A stretch of DNA of 64,000 nt from Enterobacteriaceae bacterium 4M9. GTDB taxonomy: Bacteria; Pseudomonadota; Gammaproteobacteria; Enterobacterales; Enterobacteriaceae. Made by a program: the position numbers and the translations under genes. Positions 26,226 through 34,547 of the stretch are shown here, in pieces. Numbering within the stretch: the stretch's first letter is position 1; each line of letters begins with the position of its first letter. Location of the stretch: positions 1,798,001-1,862,000 of the forward strand of contig JAADJJ010000001.1 in NCBI GenBank assembly GCA_010092695.1. The letters run 5' to 3'. The notes beneath the pieces were generated by a model that worked only from the letters and a program-made list of their open reading frames with translations, was not told the origin of the DNA and made no database searches.

Positions 26226-27008
26226 ATGAAAAAGCTGGTGTTATCCCTTTCTCTGGTGCTGGCGTTTTCCAGCGTTTCTACAGCATTCGCTGCGTTGCCG
26301 CAGAACGTGCGTATTGGTACCGATCCGACCTACGCGCCGTTTGAATCCAAAAATGCCAGCGGCCAGCTGGTGGGCTTTGATATCGATATCGCTAAAGAGC
26401 TGTGCAAGCGTATCGAAACCAAATGTACGTTTGTGGAAAGCCCGCTTGATGCGCTGATCCCGATGCTGAAAGCAAAGAAAATTGACGCCATTATGTCGTC
26501 ACTTTCTATCACCGAGAAACGCCAGCAGGAAATCGCGTTTACCGACAAACTCTACGCAGCCAACTCTCGTCTGGTGGTCGCACAGGGCTCCCCGATTCAG
26601 CCAACCATTGAAAGCCTCAAGGGCAAGCGTGTGGGCGTATTGCAGGGCACCACCCAGGAAACTTACGGTAACGTTCACTGGGCAGCAAAAGGCATTGAAA
26701 TTGTCTCCTATCAGGGCCAGGACAATATCTACGCCGACCTGACTGCCGGGCGCATTGATGCGGCGTTCCAGGACGAAGTCGCGGCCAGCGAGGGCTTCCT
26801 GAAAACCGCGGCCGGTAAAAAATACCAGTTTGGTGGCCCATCTATTGCCGATGAGAAACTGTTTGGCGTGGGTACCGGTATGGGCATTCGCAAAGACGAC
26901 AACGAACTGCGTGAAGCGCTCAACAAAGCCTTTGCCGAGATGCGTGCCGACGGCACCTATGAAAAGCTTGCGAAGAAATATTTCGATTTTGACGTCTATG
27001 GCGGCTAA
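26226..27008 (+). CDS. hisJ: Histidine-binding periplasmic protein HisJ
   Basis: HisJ binds L-histidine in the periplasm and presents it to HisQMP. The 260-aa precursor has a signal peptide ending at about residue 22 (TAFA/ALPQ) and the same fold and motifs as ArgT (VRIGTDPTYAPFESK, IMSSLSITEKR, AFQDEVAASEGFL). GAGGATAAGT precedes the ATG. It has its own sigma-54 promoter and is separated from hisQ by a strong hairpin, which is likely to keep binding protein in excess over the membrane components, as described for this operon in Salmonella. Confidence 0.95.
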   Translation: MKKLVLSLSLVLAFSSVSTAFAALPQNVRIGTDPTYAPFESKNASGQLVGFDIDIAKELCKRIETKCTFVESPLDALIPMLKAKKIDAIMSSLSITEKRQQEIAFTDKLYAANSRLVVAQGSPIQPTIESLKGKRVGVLQGTTQETYGNVHWAAKGIEIVSYQGQDNIYADLTAGRIDAAFQDEVAASEGFLKTAAGKKYQFGGPSIADEKLFGVGTGMGIRKDDNELREALNKAFAEMRADGTYEKLAKKYFDFDVYGG

Positions 27009-27022
27009 CGTTAACCGCGACA

Positions 27023-27048
27023 CGCTGCGCCCTGAGCCGGGCGCAGCG
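27023..27048 (+). repeat. Stem-loop in the hisJ-hisQ gap
   Basis: Perfect 10-bp stem CGCTGCGCCC/GGGCGCAGCG with a 6-nt loop. In Salmonella and E. coli a REP element holds this place and lets hisJ exceed hisQMP. This hairpin has no REP consensus but could do the same job. Confidence 0.7.
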
Positions 27049-27070
27049 CAAGCCTGGAGAGTCTGACGTT

Positions 27071-27757
27071 ATGCTGCATGGGTTTTCCGAAGTCATCTTT
27101 AAAGGGGCGCTGGTGACGCTGGAGCTGGCGCTCAGTTCTCTGGTTCTTGCCGTTATCATTGGCCTTGCGGGTGCAGCGGCCAAGCTTTCGCATAACCGCC
27201 CGCTGGCATTATTGTTTGAAGCCTACACCACGCTTATTCGCGGCGTACCGGATCTGGTACTGATGCTGCTGATTTTCTACGGCCTGCAAATGGCGCTCAA
27301 TGTCATTACCGATGCCATCGGCGTTGCCCAGTGGGATATTGACCCCATGGCGGCCGGTATTGTCACGCTGGGGTTTATCTACGGCGCTTACTTTACCGAA
27401 ACCTTCCGCGGTGCCTATATGGCCGTACCTAAGGGCCATACTGAAGCGGCCACCGCGTATGGTTTTACCGGGGCGCAGACCTTTCGCCGCATTCTGTTTC
27501 CGGCCATGATGCGCTTTGCGCTGCCCGGCATTGGTAATAACTGGCAGGTCATCCTCAAGGCCACGGCGCTGGTGTCGCTGCTGGGGCTGGAAGATGTGGT
27601 GAAGGCTACCCAGCTTGCCGGGAAAAGCACCTGGGAGCCGTTCTACTTCGCGGTGGTGTGTGGCGCGATTTACCTGGTGTTTACCACGGTATCCAACGGC
27701 GTGCTGTTCTGGCTTGAACGTCGCTATTCGGTAGGCGTGAAGAGGGCCGAACTGTGA
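27071..27757 (+). CDS. hisQ: Histidine/basic amino acid ABC transporter permease HisQ
   Basis: HisQ is one of the two inner-membrane permeases that, with HisM and two HisP subunits, import histidine (via HisJ) and lysine/arginine/ornithine (via ArgT). The 228-aa protein has about five membrane segments and the EAA loop EAATAYGFTGAQTFRRI around residues 124-140, which contacts HisP. Its TGA overlaps the hisM GTG. Length equals E. coli HisQ. It follows the hisJ hairpin by 22 bp. Confidence 0.95.
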   Translation: MLHGFSEVIFKGALVTLELALSSLVLAVIIGLAGAAAKLSHNRPLALLFEAYTTLIRGVPDLVLMLLIFYGLQMALNVITDAIGVAQWDIDPMAAGIVTLGFIYGAYFTETFRGAYMAVPKGHTEAATAYGFTGAQTFRRILFPAMMRFALPGIGNNWQVILKATALVSLLGLEDVVKATQLAGKSTWEPFYFAVVCGAIYLVFTTVSNGVLFWLERRYSVGVKRAEL

Positions 27758-28473
27758 TTGAGATTATTCAGGAGTACTGGAAATCACTGCTGTGGACCGA
27801 CGGCTATCGCTTTACCGGTGTGGCGATTACGCTGTGGCTGCTTATCGCCTCAGTGTTGATGGGCGGCATTCTGGCGCTGTTTCTCGCCATCGGGCGCGTT
27901 TCACCCAATAAGTTTATCTCGCTGCCTATCTGGTTTTTTACCTATGTGTTTCGCGGCACGCCGCTATACGTACAGTTGCTGGTGTTCTATTCCGGCATGT
28001 ACACGCTGGAAGTCGTTAAAGGTAACGAGTTTCTGAACGCGTTTTTCCGAAGCGGCCTTAACTGCGCGGTGCTGGCGTTTACCCTCAACACCTGCGCGTA
28101 TACCACAGAGATTTTTGCCGGAGCTATCCGCTCGGTGCCGGCCGGTGAAATTGAAGCGGGGCGCGCTTACGGCTTCTCACGCATTAAACTTTACCGCTGC
28201 ATTATTCTGCCGTCGGCGCTGCGTATTTCGCTGCCTGCCTACAGCAATGAGGTGATTTTGATGCTGCACTCCACCGCGCTGGCGTTTACGGCCACCGTGC
28301 CGGATCTGCTGAAAATCGCCCGTGATATCAATTCCGCCACTTATCAACCCTTTACGGCGTTTGGTATTGCTGCAGTACTGTATCTCATCATTTCGTATGT
28401 GCTGATTAGCCTCTTTCGCAAAGCGGAGAAGCGCTGGTTACGGCATATGAATCCGTCTACCTCTGCGCACTGA
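27754..28473 (+). CDS. hisM: Histidine/basic amino acid ABC transporter permease HisM
   Basis: HisM is the partner permease of HisQ. The 239-aa protein begins with GTG overlapping the hisQ stop by 4 bp, so translation is coupled. About five membrane segments are seen, with the EAA loop EIEAGRAYGFSRIKLYRC near residues 131-148. The gene ends 7 bp before hisP. Sequence and position match E. coli HisM (238 aa). Confidence 0.95.
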   Translation: MIEIIQEYWKSLLWTDGYRFTGVAITLWLLIASVLMGGILALFLAIGRVSPNKFISLPIWFFTYVFRGTPLYVQLLVFYSGMYTLEVVKGNEFLNAFFRSGLNCAVLAFTLNTCAYTTEIFAGAIRSVPAGEIEAGRAYGFSRIKLYRCIILPSALRISLPAYSNEVILMLHSTALAFTATVPDLLKIARDINSATYQPFTAFGIAAVLYLIISYVLISLFRKAEKRWLRHMNPSTSAH

Positions 28474-28480
28474 GTGAACG

Positions 28481-29254
28481 ATGTCTGAGAATAAATTAAA
28501 CGTAATTGACCTGCACAAGCGCTACGGTGAGCATGAGGTGCTAAAGGGCGTGTCGCTCAAGGCTGACGCGGGTGATGTGATAAGCATTATCGGCTCGTCA
28601 GGCTCCGGGAAGAGTACCTTTCTGCGCTGCATTAACTTCCTCGAAAAACCGAGCGAAGGCTCGATTGTGGTGAACAACCAGACTATTAACCTGGTGCGCG
28701 ACAAAGACGGCCAGCTGAAGGTGGCAGACAAAAATCAGCTGCGCCTGCTGCGCACGCGCCTGACAATGGTGTTCCAGCACTTCAATCTGTGGAGCCACAT
28801 GACGGTGCTGGAAAACGTAATGGAAGCACCGGTGCAGGTGCTGGGCCTGAGCAAGGCAGAAGCTAAAACGCGGGCGCTCAAGTATCTGGAAAAAGTCGGT
28901 ATTCACGCGCGCGAGCAGGTGAAGTACCCGGCGCATTTGTCCGGCGGTCAGCAGCAGCGCGTCTCCATTGCCCGCGCACTGGCAATGGAGCCGGAGGTGT
29001 TGCTGTTTGACGAACCAACCTCGGCGCTGGACCCGGAACTGGTGGGCGAAGTGTTGCGCATCATGCAGCAGCTGGCGGAAGAGGGCAAAACCATGGTGGT
29101 AGTAACCCATGAAATGGGCTTTGCGCGCCATGTCTCCAGTCACGTGATTTTCCTGCATCAGGGCAAAATTGAAGAGGAAGGCCCGCCGGAGCAGGTGTTC
29201 GACAACCCGCAGAGCGCGCGCCTGCAACAGTTTTTGTCGGGGTCGCTGAAGTAA
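28481..29254 (+). CDS. hisP: Histidine/basic amino acid ABC transporter ATPase HisP
   Basis: HisP is the ATPase of the HisQMP2 importer. The 257-aa sequence has Walker A GSSGSGKST (about residues 39-47), the Q-loop in MVFQHFNLWSHM, signature LSGGQQQR, Walker B LLFDEPTSALD and the switch His in VTHEMGFA. Length and motifs match E. coli/Salmonella HisP, the model ABC ATPase. It is the last gene of the operon and is followed by a strong bidirectional terminator shared with yfcH. Confidence 0.97.
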   Translation: MSENKLNVIDLHKRYGEHEVLKGVSLKADAGDVISIIGSSGSGKSTFLRCINFLEKPSEGSIVVNNQTINLVRDKDGQLKVADKNQLRLLRTRLTMVFQHFNLWSHMTVLENVMEAPVQVLGLSKAEAKTRALKYLEKVGIHAREQVKYPAHLSGGQQQRVSIARALAMEPEVLLFDEPTSALDPELVGEVLRIMQQLAEEGKTMVVVTHEMGFARHVSSHVIFLHQGKIEEEGPPEQVFDNPQSARLQQFLSGSLK

Positions 29255-29272
29255 CTGCTGATTCCTCGACAT

Positions 29273-29302
29273 AAAAAACGCCGACATCGCTCGGCGTTTT
29301 TT
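29273..29302 (+). terminator. Bidirectional terminator between hisP and yfcH
   Basis: AAAAAACGCCGA (29273-29284) pairs with TCGGCGTTTTTT (29291-29302) around a 6-nt loop; A- and T-runs on both sides fit termination of hisP and of leftward yfcH transcripts. Confidence 0.93.
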
Positions 29303-29316
29303 ATTGTCTGTATGAG

Positions 29317-30210
29317 TTAGCGCACTACGTCGTGCAGCGCGTCTTCCAGATCGAACCAGCGGAAGATAAAGCCCGAGGCCTCCAGCCGTTTGGGTAACGC
29401 TCGCTGGCCGCCCAGCACCAGTACCGAGGACTCACCCATTGCCAGGCGCAGCGCGACGGCGGGCTGGCGCATAAACGCCGGACGGTGCAGCACGTGGCCC
29501 AGCGTGTGCGCAAACTGTTCGTTGCGAACCGGATAAGGCGACACCATGTTAAACGGACCGCGCAGATCGTGACTCAGCAGCCAGATAATGCCGCTAACCA
29601 TGTCGTCGATATGGATCCAGGGCAGGTACTGACGCCCGTTGCCGCTCGGCCCACCTAGCCCTAAGCGGAACAGCGGCAGCAGCTTACCCAAAATGCCGCC
29701 ATCCGGGGCCAGTACAATCCCAGTACGCAGCAGGCATACGCGAGTGTGCTCGTTTTGTGCCGCGCTGGCGATCTGCTCCCAGCGTGCGCACAGTTTGTGC
29801 GTAAACTCGTTGTGGGGCGGCTCCTCTTCAGTGACAACCACTTCACCAAGGTCGCCGTAATAGCCAGTGGCAGAGCCGGAAATCAGCACCGCAGGCGGCG
29901 TCTGGCTGGTTTTAAAAAGCTCTACCAGCCGCTCGGTGGTTTTCCAGCGGCTCTGGCACAGGCGCTCTTTCTGGGTGGCGCTCCAGCGTTTATCAGCAAT
30001 GGGCTCACCTGCCAGGTTGATGACCGCATCAATACCGTTGAGGTTTTCGCGCTCATGTAGCCCTTTCCAGACTTCAACGCGTGGGTCGAGTCGGGCGCGG
30101 GCTTTGGTCGGGTCGCGCGTAACCGCAATGACGTCATGGCCCAGCTCCAGCAAGCGAGGCACCAGATGTTGGCCGATGAGTCCGGTCGCGCCGGTGATAA
30201 CTATCTTCAT
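29317..30210 (-). CDS. yfcH: Epimerase family protein YfcH (SDR39U1-type)
   Basis: A 297-residue NAD(P)-binding protein of the atypical SDR39U1 group, with the nucleotide motif ITGATGLIGQHLVPRLLELG at the N-terminus, a GSATGYYGD active-site-like segment and the C-terminal DUF1731 extension (VLGGQRALPKRLEASGF). Its substrate is unknown. The ATG at 30210 has GGAGG 6 nt upstream and gives the E. coli length; the ATG at 30216 abuts that site and is rejected. It lies 18 bp downstream of folX on the same strand. Confidence 0.93.
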   Translation of the reverse strand: MKIVITGATGLIGQHLVPRLLELGHDVIAVTRDPTKARARLDPRVEVWKGLHERENLNGIDAVINLAGEPIADKRWSATQKERLCQSRWKTTERLVELFKTSQTPPAVLISGSATGYYGDLGEVVVTEEEPPHNEFTHKLCARWEQIASAAQNEHTRVCLLRTGIVLAPDGGILGKLLPLFRLGLGGPSGNGRQYLPWIHIDDMVSGIIWLLSHDLRGPFNMVSPYPVRNEQFAHTLGHVLHRPAFMRQPAVALRLAMGESSVLVLGGQRALPKRLEASGFIFRWFDLEDALHDVVR

Positions 30211-30228
30211 GCGCATCCTCCGCTAGCG

Positions 30229-30594
30229 CTAGCGTTGCCAGCTCATTGTCACAGACACCGAGTCGGCGTAACGCAGCGCGTGAAGTTTATCTATCTCCAC
30301 TTCAGCATAGGTGACCCAGGGATGTTCGCATGCGATATTCAGCACATCCTGCGTCAATTTTTCCAACAGCGCGAAGCGGTTTTCCTCGACGTGGCGAATA
30401 ATGGCTTTGGTCATGGTGCGATAGTTGAGTACATCATTGATATCTTCGCTCACGCGCGCCTTATCGGCGGGGTAACGTAGCTCAACGTTAATTACCACAT
30501 CCTGACGGTTGGCTTTCTCTTCTTCGTTGATGCCGATATAGGTGCGCAGGCGCAGATTTTTTATGCGGATAATGGCGTCCGGCTGATGTGACAT
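30229..30594 (-). CDS. folX: Dihydroneopterin triphosphate 2'-epimerase
   Basis: FolX epimerises 7,8-dihydroneopterin triphosphate to dihydromonapterin triphosphate, leading to tetrahydromonapterin. The 121-aa protein belongs to the FolB/FolX fold, with RLRTYIGINEEEK near the start, LNYRTMTKAIIRHVE and the C-terminal IDKLHALRYADSVSV. The ATG at 30594 follows GGGAGC and aligns with E. coli FolX (120 aa); the much longer open frame reaching 30909 would overlap yfcF and has no homology. Together with yfcH it forms a leftward pair divergent from yfcF. Confidence 0.94.
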   Translation of the reverse strand: MSHQPDAIIRIKNLRLRTYIGINEEEKANRQDVVINVELRYPADKARVSEDINDVLNYRTMTKAIIRHVEENRFALLEKLTQDVLNIACEHPWVTYAEVEIDKLHALRYADSVSVTMSWQR

Positions 30595-30774
30595 GCAGGT
30601 GCTCCCGGTAGGTTTTAGTGCAATATCATACATGAGGTTCACGCACCCGCCCACGCCTGCACCAGGTAATGAAAGCGGTTCAGAATGCGGGGTCTGCACC
30701 GTATCGCAAATGGGCGTGGCAGAGGCCGGATTTTGAGTATAGTTTTTAGCTGCGGAACATAAAAAGAGGTTGCC

Positions 30775-31425
30775 ATGAGTCAGACCGAAATAACGTTGTG
30801 GGGTGATGAAAACGCGTTTAGTCCGTATGTGTTGACGGCGTATGTGGCGCTGATGGAAAAGGGGCTGACGTTTACCTTTAAGCGCGTGAGCCTGGCCCAC
30901 GAGGAGCATTTGTCACCGCAGTGGCGCGGTTACAGCGCGACGCGCCGGGTGCCGCTGCTGGAGATAGACAGTTTCGCACTGAGCGAGTCGTCGGCGATGG
31001 CAGAATATCTGGAGGAGAAATTTGCACCACCGGTTTTTACGCGCCTTTATCCTCACGAGCTTGAAAAACGTGCGCGTGCACGCCAGGTGCAGGCGTGGCT
31101 ACGAAGCGATTTGATGGCTATCCGCAGCGAGCGCCCCACGGAAGTGGTTTTTGGTGGTGAAAAGCGCCCGCCCTTAAGCGATGCCGGACAGCGCGACGCA
31201 CAGAAGCTGTTTGCGCTGGCCCAGGGCCTTCTGGAACACGGGCAGCCGAATCTTTTTGGTGAGTGGTGCATTGCGGATACCGACCTGGCGCTGATGTTAA
31301 ACCGGCTGGTGCTCAACGGCGACGAAGTACCGCAGGCGCTTGCCGATTACGCTGACTTTCAGTGGCAGCGCGCATCGGTACAGCGTTACGTGGCCTTATC
31401 AGCAAAGGCTGAACCTCAGTCGTAA
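30775..31425 (+). CDS. yfcF: Glutathione S-transferase YfcF
   Basis: A 216-residue GST-superfamily protein; E. coli YfcF has glutathione transferase and peroxidase activity in vitro and aids oxidative stress resistance. The N-terminal thioredoxin-like domain includes TRRVPLLEI (cis-Pro) and SESSAMAEYLEE for glutathione binding; the C-terminal helical domain carries FGEWCIADTDLALMLNRLV. It is followed 45 bp later by yfcE. The related yfcG, which separates folX and yfcF in E. coli, is missing here. Confidence 0.94.
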   Translation: MSQTEITLWGDENAFSPYVLTAYVALMEKGLTFTFKRVSLAHEEHLSPQWRGYSATRRVPLLEIDSFALSESSAMAEYLEEKFAPPVFTRLYPHELEKRARARQVQAWLRSDLMAIRSERPTEVVFGGEKRPPLSDAGQRDAQKLFALAQGLLEHGQPNLFGEWCIADTDLALMLNRLVLNGDEVPQALADYADFQWQRASVQRYVALSAKAEPQS

Positions 31426-31470
31426 ATCCGCTATTATTGCGAACTGTCTGATTTACCTGGAGGTTAACGA

Positions 31471-32025
31471 ATGAAACTGATGTTCGCATCGGACATTCAT
31501 GGCTCGTTGCCCGCAACGGCGCAGGTGCTGGCACGTTTTGCGCAAAGTGGCGCGCGCTGGCTGGTGCTGCTGGGTGACCTGCTCTATCACGGTCCGCGTA
31601 ATGTGCTGCCTGAGGGCTACAACCCGGCGCAGGTCGCCGAGCGCCTGAACACCCAGGCCGAGCGGATTATTGCGGTGCGTGGCAACTGTGACAGTGAAGT
31701 AGACCAGATGCTGCTGCACTTTCCCATAACGGCACCCTGGCAGCAGGTTTTGCTGGAACCGGGCAGGCTGTTTCTGACCCACGGGCATCTCTATTATCCC
31801 GATAAACTGCCGCCGCTTTTTGCTGGCGATACGCTGGTCTATGGTCATACTCATATTCCTGTGGCCGAGCGTCGTGAAGATGGTATCACGCTGTTTAACC
31901 CCGGCTCGGTAAGCATCCCGAAAGGCGGCTTTGCGGCCAGCTACGGTATGCTTGATGGTGCTGTTCTGAGCGTTCATGCACTGGAAGACGACGCGGTTAT
32001 TGCACGCGTTGAGATTACGCCGTAA
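31471..32025 (+). CDS. yfcE: Phosphodiesterase YfcE
   Basis: A 184-residue manganese-dependent metallophosphoesterase that acts on bis-pNPP and model substrates in vitro; the physiological substrate is unknown. All metal-ligand motifs are in order: FASDIHGSLPA, LGDLLYHGPRN, VRGNCDSEVD, LTHGHLY and VYGHTHIPVA. The ATG follows TGGAGGTTAACGA, a strong ribosome-binding site. It lies between yfcF and yfcD, as in E. coli. Confidence 0.95.
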   Translation: MKLMFASDIHGSLPATAQVLARFAQSGARWLVLLGDLLYHGPRNVLPEGYNPAQVAERLNTQAERIIAVRGNCDSEVDQMLLHFPITAPWQQVLLEPGRLFLTHGHLYYPDKLPPLFAGDTLVYGHTHIPVAERREDGITLFNPGSVSIPKGGFAASYGMLDGAVLSVHALEDDAVIARVEITP

Positions 32026-32120
32026 GTTACACCGGACAGCGCCTGGCTTCATGGTCTGAGTGGGCTGCATCCCGAACATCAATGCGCCAGTAGAGCGCCC
32101 GAGACAAAGAAGGTTTCCCG

Positions 32121-32783
32121 ATGGTGGAGCAGAGTCAAACTGGTACGGAGTGGGTGGATATCGTTAACGAAGATAACGATGTCATTGCGCAGGCCAGCCG
32201 TGAGCAAATGCGGGCACAGCGCCTGCGGCACCGCGCGACCTATATCGTGGTGCATGACGGAATGGGGAAAATTCTGGCGCAGCGCCGTACCGAGACGAAA
32301 GATTTTCTGCCTGGTATGCTGGATGCCACCGCGGGCGGTGTGGTACAGGCCGACGAGCCGCTGCTGGATTCGGCGCGCCGCGAGGCCGAAGAGGAGTTGG
32401 GCATTGCGGGTGTGCCGTTTGCCGAGCATGGCCAGTTTTATTTCGAAGATCCGAACTGTCGCGTCTGGGGCGGGCTGTTCAGTTGTGTGTCGCACGGGCC
32501 GTTTGCGCTTCAGGAAGAAGAAATCAGTGAGGTCTGCTGGCTGACGCCGGAAGAAATCACCGCGCGCTGTGATGAATTTACGCCGGACTCCCTGAAGGCG
32601 CTGGCATTGTGGATGAGTCGCAACGCCGGGAATGAGCCGCGCAAATCCGAAGAGACAGGGCAGGAGAGCGCAGGCGCAAAAGCGAAGAAAGCCAAAGCGG
32701 CCAAAGCCCGTGCAGTCAAAGACGAAGAGGCGAAGCCGGGTGTTGAACCGGACAGCGTCAACGTTGCCCGCGACGCGGAGTGA
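32121..32783 (+). CDS. yfcD: Nudix hydrolase YfcD with Lys/Ala-rich C-terminal extension
   Basis: A Nudix-family hydrolase of the isopentenyl-diphosphate-isomerase-like branch. The Nudix box lies near residues 74-96 with REAEEELGI, and the flanking DATAGGVVQADE is conserved. The body (to about residue 173) follows E. coli YfcD (180 aa), but this protein is 220 aa: the last 45 or so residues form a low-complexity tail rich in Lys, Ala and Glu (AKAKKAKAAKARAVKDEEAK). The substrate is unknown. A strong terminator lies about 90 bp downstream. The tail looks genuine, as the frame continues without interruption and codon use is typical. Confidence 0.93.
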   Translation: MVEQSQTGTEWVDIVNEDNDVIAQASREQMRAQRLRHRATYIVVHDGMGKILAQRRTETKDFLPGMLDATAGGVVQADEPLLDSARREAEEELGIAGVPFAEHGQFYFEDPNCRVWGGLFSCVSHGPFALQEEEISEVCWLTPEEITARCDEFTPDSLKALALWMSRNAGNEPRKSEETGQESAGAKAKKAKAAKARAVKDEEAKPGVEPDSVNVARDAE

Positions 32784-32875
32784 ACACTACTGTCGCTATC
32801 TCGTCAGGTGAGTCGTTAACCCGGCGGGATAGCAGGCGATAACCTGCGCGTGGGAATGCTTTGCGCCAGCCAGAT

Positions 32876-32912
32876 AAAAAAAGCCACTTCATGCTGAAGT
32901 GGCTTTTTTTTT
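32876..32912 (+). terminator. Intrinsic terminator after yfcD
   Basis: A-rich left arm ending GCCACTTCA, a 3-nt loop and TGAAGTGGC plus nine T's. Stem of 16 bp when A-T pairs are counted. Works in both directions; the peptidase gene converges on it. Confidence 0.95.
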
Positions 32913-32959
32913 GCTGTTCTGTTGCACACAGGCTGCGTGCAACAGGTAGCGTGGCTCGC

Positions 32960-34072
32960 TTACAGTGAGGCAATCACTCTTCTTAACAGGCGAATACGCG
33001 GCTCAATGGAGTCAATTTCCAGATATTCATCCGGGCCGTGGAAACCAGCACCCACCGGGCCGAAGCCGTCGAGGGTAGGGATCCCGAGCGAGGATGTCAG
33101 GTTAGCATCGCTACCGCCGCCTACGGCCTGCCAGGTGATGGTCACACCTTCTTCACGACCTGCCTGCTCCACCCGTTGCATCAGCGCCTGGGTGCCTGCA
33201 TCGGCGGCCATAGCCGGTTTATGGGTGGTGCGCACAAGCGTGGTGGTGACGCCCTCGAGAAACCCGTTGTCGCACAGCGCCTGCAATTGTTCGCTGATGC
33301 GCTGATATTCATCATTGCGCCAGAAACGCACGTCCAGCTCGGCTTCGGCACTGGCCGGCACTACGTTGGCCGCATCGCCGCCGTGCACGACACCGAAATT
33401 GAGCGTGGTGCCAAGCTCTGGGTTTGCCAGGGCACTGATAGCGCCAATCGCCTTTGCCAGTGCGTTAATCGCCGAGCGGCCTTTTTCTGGCTCATTGCCC
33501 GCGTGGGCGGCTTTACCGCTGAAAGTAAGACGATAGCCTGCGACACCTTTGCGGGCTTTTACCAGCGAGCCGTCGGCGCGTGCGGCCTCACATACCAGCA
33601 CAGTTTTAGCACGCAGTGCCAGCTCGCTCAGCCACTGATGGGAGTGCTCTGAGCCAGTCTCTTCATCCGGGTTCATGGCAACGGCGATGCTCAGGCGCGA
33701 TTTGTGCGCATCGTCAAGCCCGCGCAGCGCCCACAGTATATTCAGCAGGCCACTTTTCATATCGGAGACGCCCGGTCCCATCGCGCGGGTGGCGCTCAAA
33801 CTCATTGGGCGTTCAGCGACGGTGCCTGGTGGAAAGACGGTGTCGAGATGGCCTACCAGCAGCACGTCGTAGTGTGAGGCATCCGGCTTGTTGGTGACCA
33901 GCACGCCCGGGCCGACTTCTGTGCCGAGATTGATGCGTTGTACCTGCCAGCATTCCGCACGCCAGAAGCCGCTGACAATCTCTGCCACCTGGGCTACGCC
34001 CTGCGGTGTGTGAGTGCCGCAGTCAACGTTAACCAGCTGTGCCAGTTCGGCAAAATAGTTGTCCAGATTCAT
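32960..34072 (-). CDS. M20 family metallopeptidase (carboxypeptidase G2-like)
   Basis: A 370-residue zinc peptidase of family M20, carboxypeptidase G2 (CPG2) subgroup, which releases C-terminal glutamate or acts on acyl-amino acids and small peptides. Metal and catalytic motifs are present: VGHLDTVFP (His-Asp), GPGVSDMKSG (bridging Asp), NPDEETGS (general base Glu) and the final His in FHGPDEYLEI. The dimerisation domain is central (about 170-285). No signal peptide, so cytoplasmic. It follows two membrane-protein genes (YjiG/YjiH-like) with a 10-bp gap, so it probably hydrolyses what they import. The substrate is unknown. In E. coli yfcC occupies this place. Confidence 0.88.
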   Translation of the reverse strand: MNLDNYFAELAQLVNVDCGTHTPQGVAQVAEIVSGFWRAECWQVQRINLGTEVGPGVLVTNKPDASHYDVLLVGHLDTVFPPGTVAERPMSLSATRAMGPGVSDMKSGLLNILWALRGLDDAHKSRLSIAVAMNPDEETGSEHSHQWLSELALRAKTVLVCEAARADGSLVKARKGVAGYRLTFSGKAAHAGNEPEKGRSAINALAKAIGAISALANPELGTTLNFGVVHGGDAANVVPASAEAELDVRFWRNDEYQRISEQLQALCDNGFLEGVTTTLVRTTHKPAMAADAGTQALMQRVEQAGREEGVTITWQAVGGGSDANLTSSLGIPTLDGFGPVGAGFHGPDEYLEIDSIEPRIRLLRRVIASL

Positions 34073-34082
34073 TATGTTGTCC

Positions 34083-34547
34083 TCAGATAATGACGCGCAT
34101 CAGCAGCATGGCCAGGAAGGCGTTGATAACAGAAATGCCAATCATCAGTGGAATGCGCGTGGCACGCGTGCCAATCACGCCAAGAATGCGGCCGATGTAC
34201 TGCACCTGTGAGCCCATCAGGTAGATGGCCGGAGCAATGATGGCCAGATGTTCGCCGGTGAGAATGCCTTTGTCGAACAGGCCAATGGCAACACCAATAC
34301 CGCCGCCCATCGACATCCAGCCGCCGATAAGTACGGCAGCCGCTTCGCCTGGCAGACCAAACAGCCCCATCAGCGGGGCGAAAATCATGCCCAGTCCTTT
34401 CAGTGCGCCGGTAATTTCCAGCGCCTTGATGATAATGAACGCCATCACAACGTTCGGCAGGGTGCTGGTGGTGGCGATAGTCCAGCCTTTGCGTGCGCCT
34501 TCAACGAAGACATCGGTAATAACAGGTTTGGTAGCAGGCTGGCTCAT
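34083..34547 (-). CDS. YjiG-like membrane protein (SpmB/nucleoside recognition family)
   Basis: A 154-residue membrane protein resembling E. coli YjiG, in the spore maturation protein B/nucleoside-recognition (Gate) family. Four or so hydrophobic segments are seen, with LPNVVMAFIIIKALEITG, the GLPGEAAAVLIGGWMSMGG gate motif and AIYLMGSQVQYIGR. E. coli yjiG forms an operon with yjiH and the isoaspartyl dipeptidase iadA; here the partner enzyme is an M20 peptidase. It overlaps the upstream yjiH-like gene by 4 bp. A role as half of a small-molecule or peptide carrier is inferred. Confidence 0.83.
   Translation of the reverse strand: MSQPATKPVITDVFVEGARKGWTIATTSTLPNVVMAFIIIKALEITGALKGLGMIFAPLMGLFGLPGEAAAVLIGGWMSMGGGIGVAIGLFDKGILTGEHLAIIAPAIYLMGSQVQYIGRILGVIGTRATRIPLMIGISVINAFLAMLLMRVII

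Noticed and set aside
30595..30909. Long N-terminal extension of folX
   Set aside because: It would overlap yfcF and has no homology; the ATG at 30594 has a good ribosome-binding site and gives the family length.
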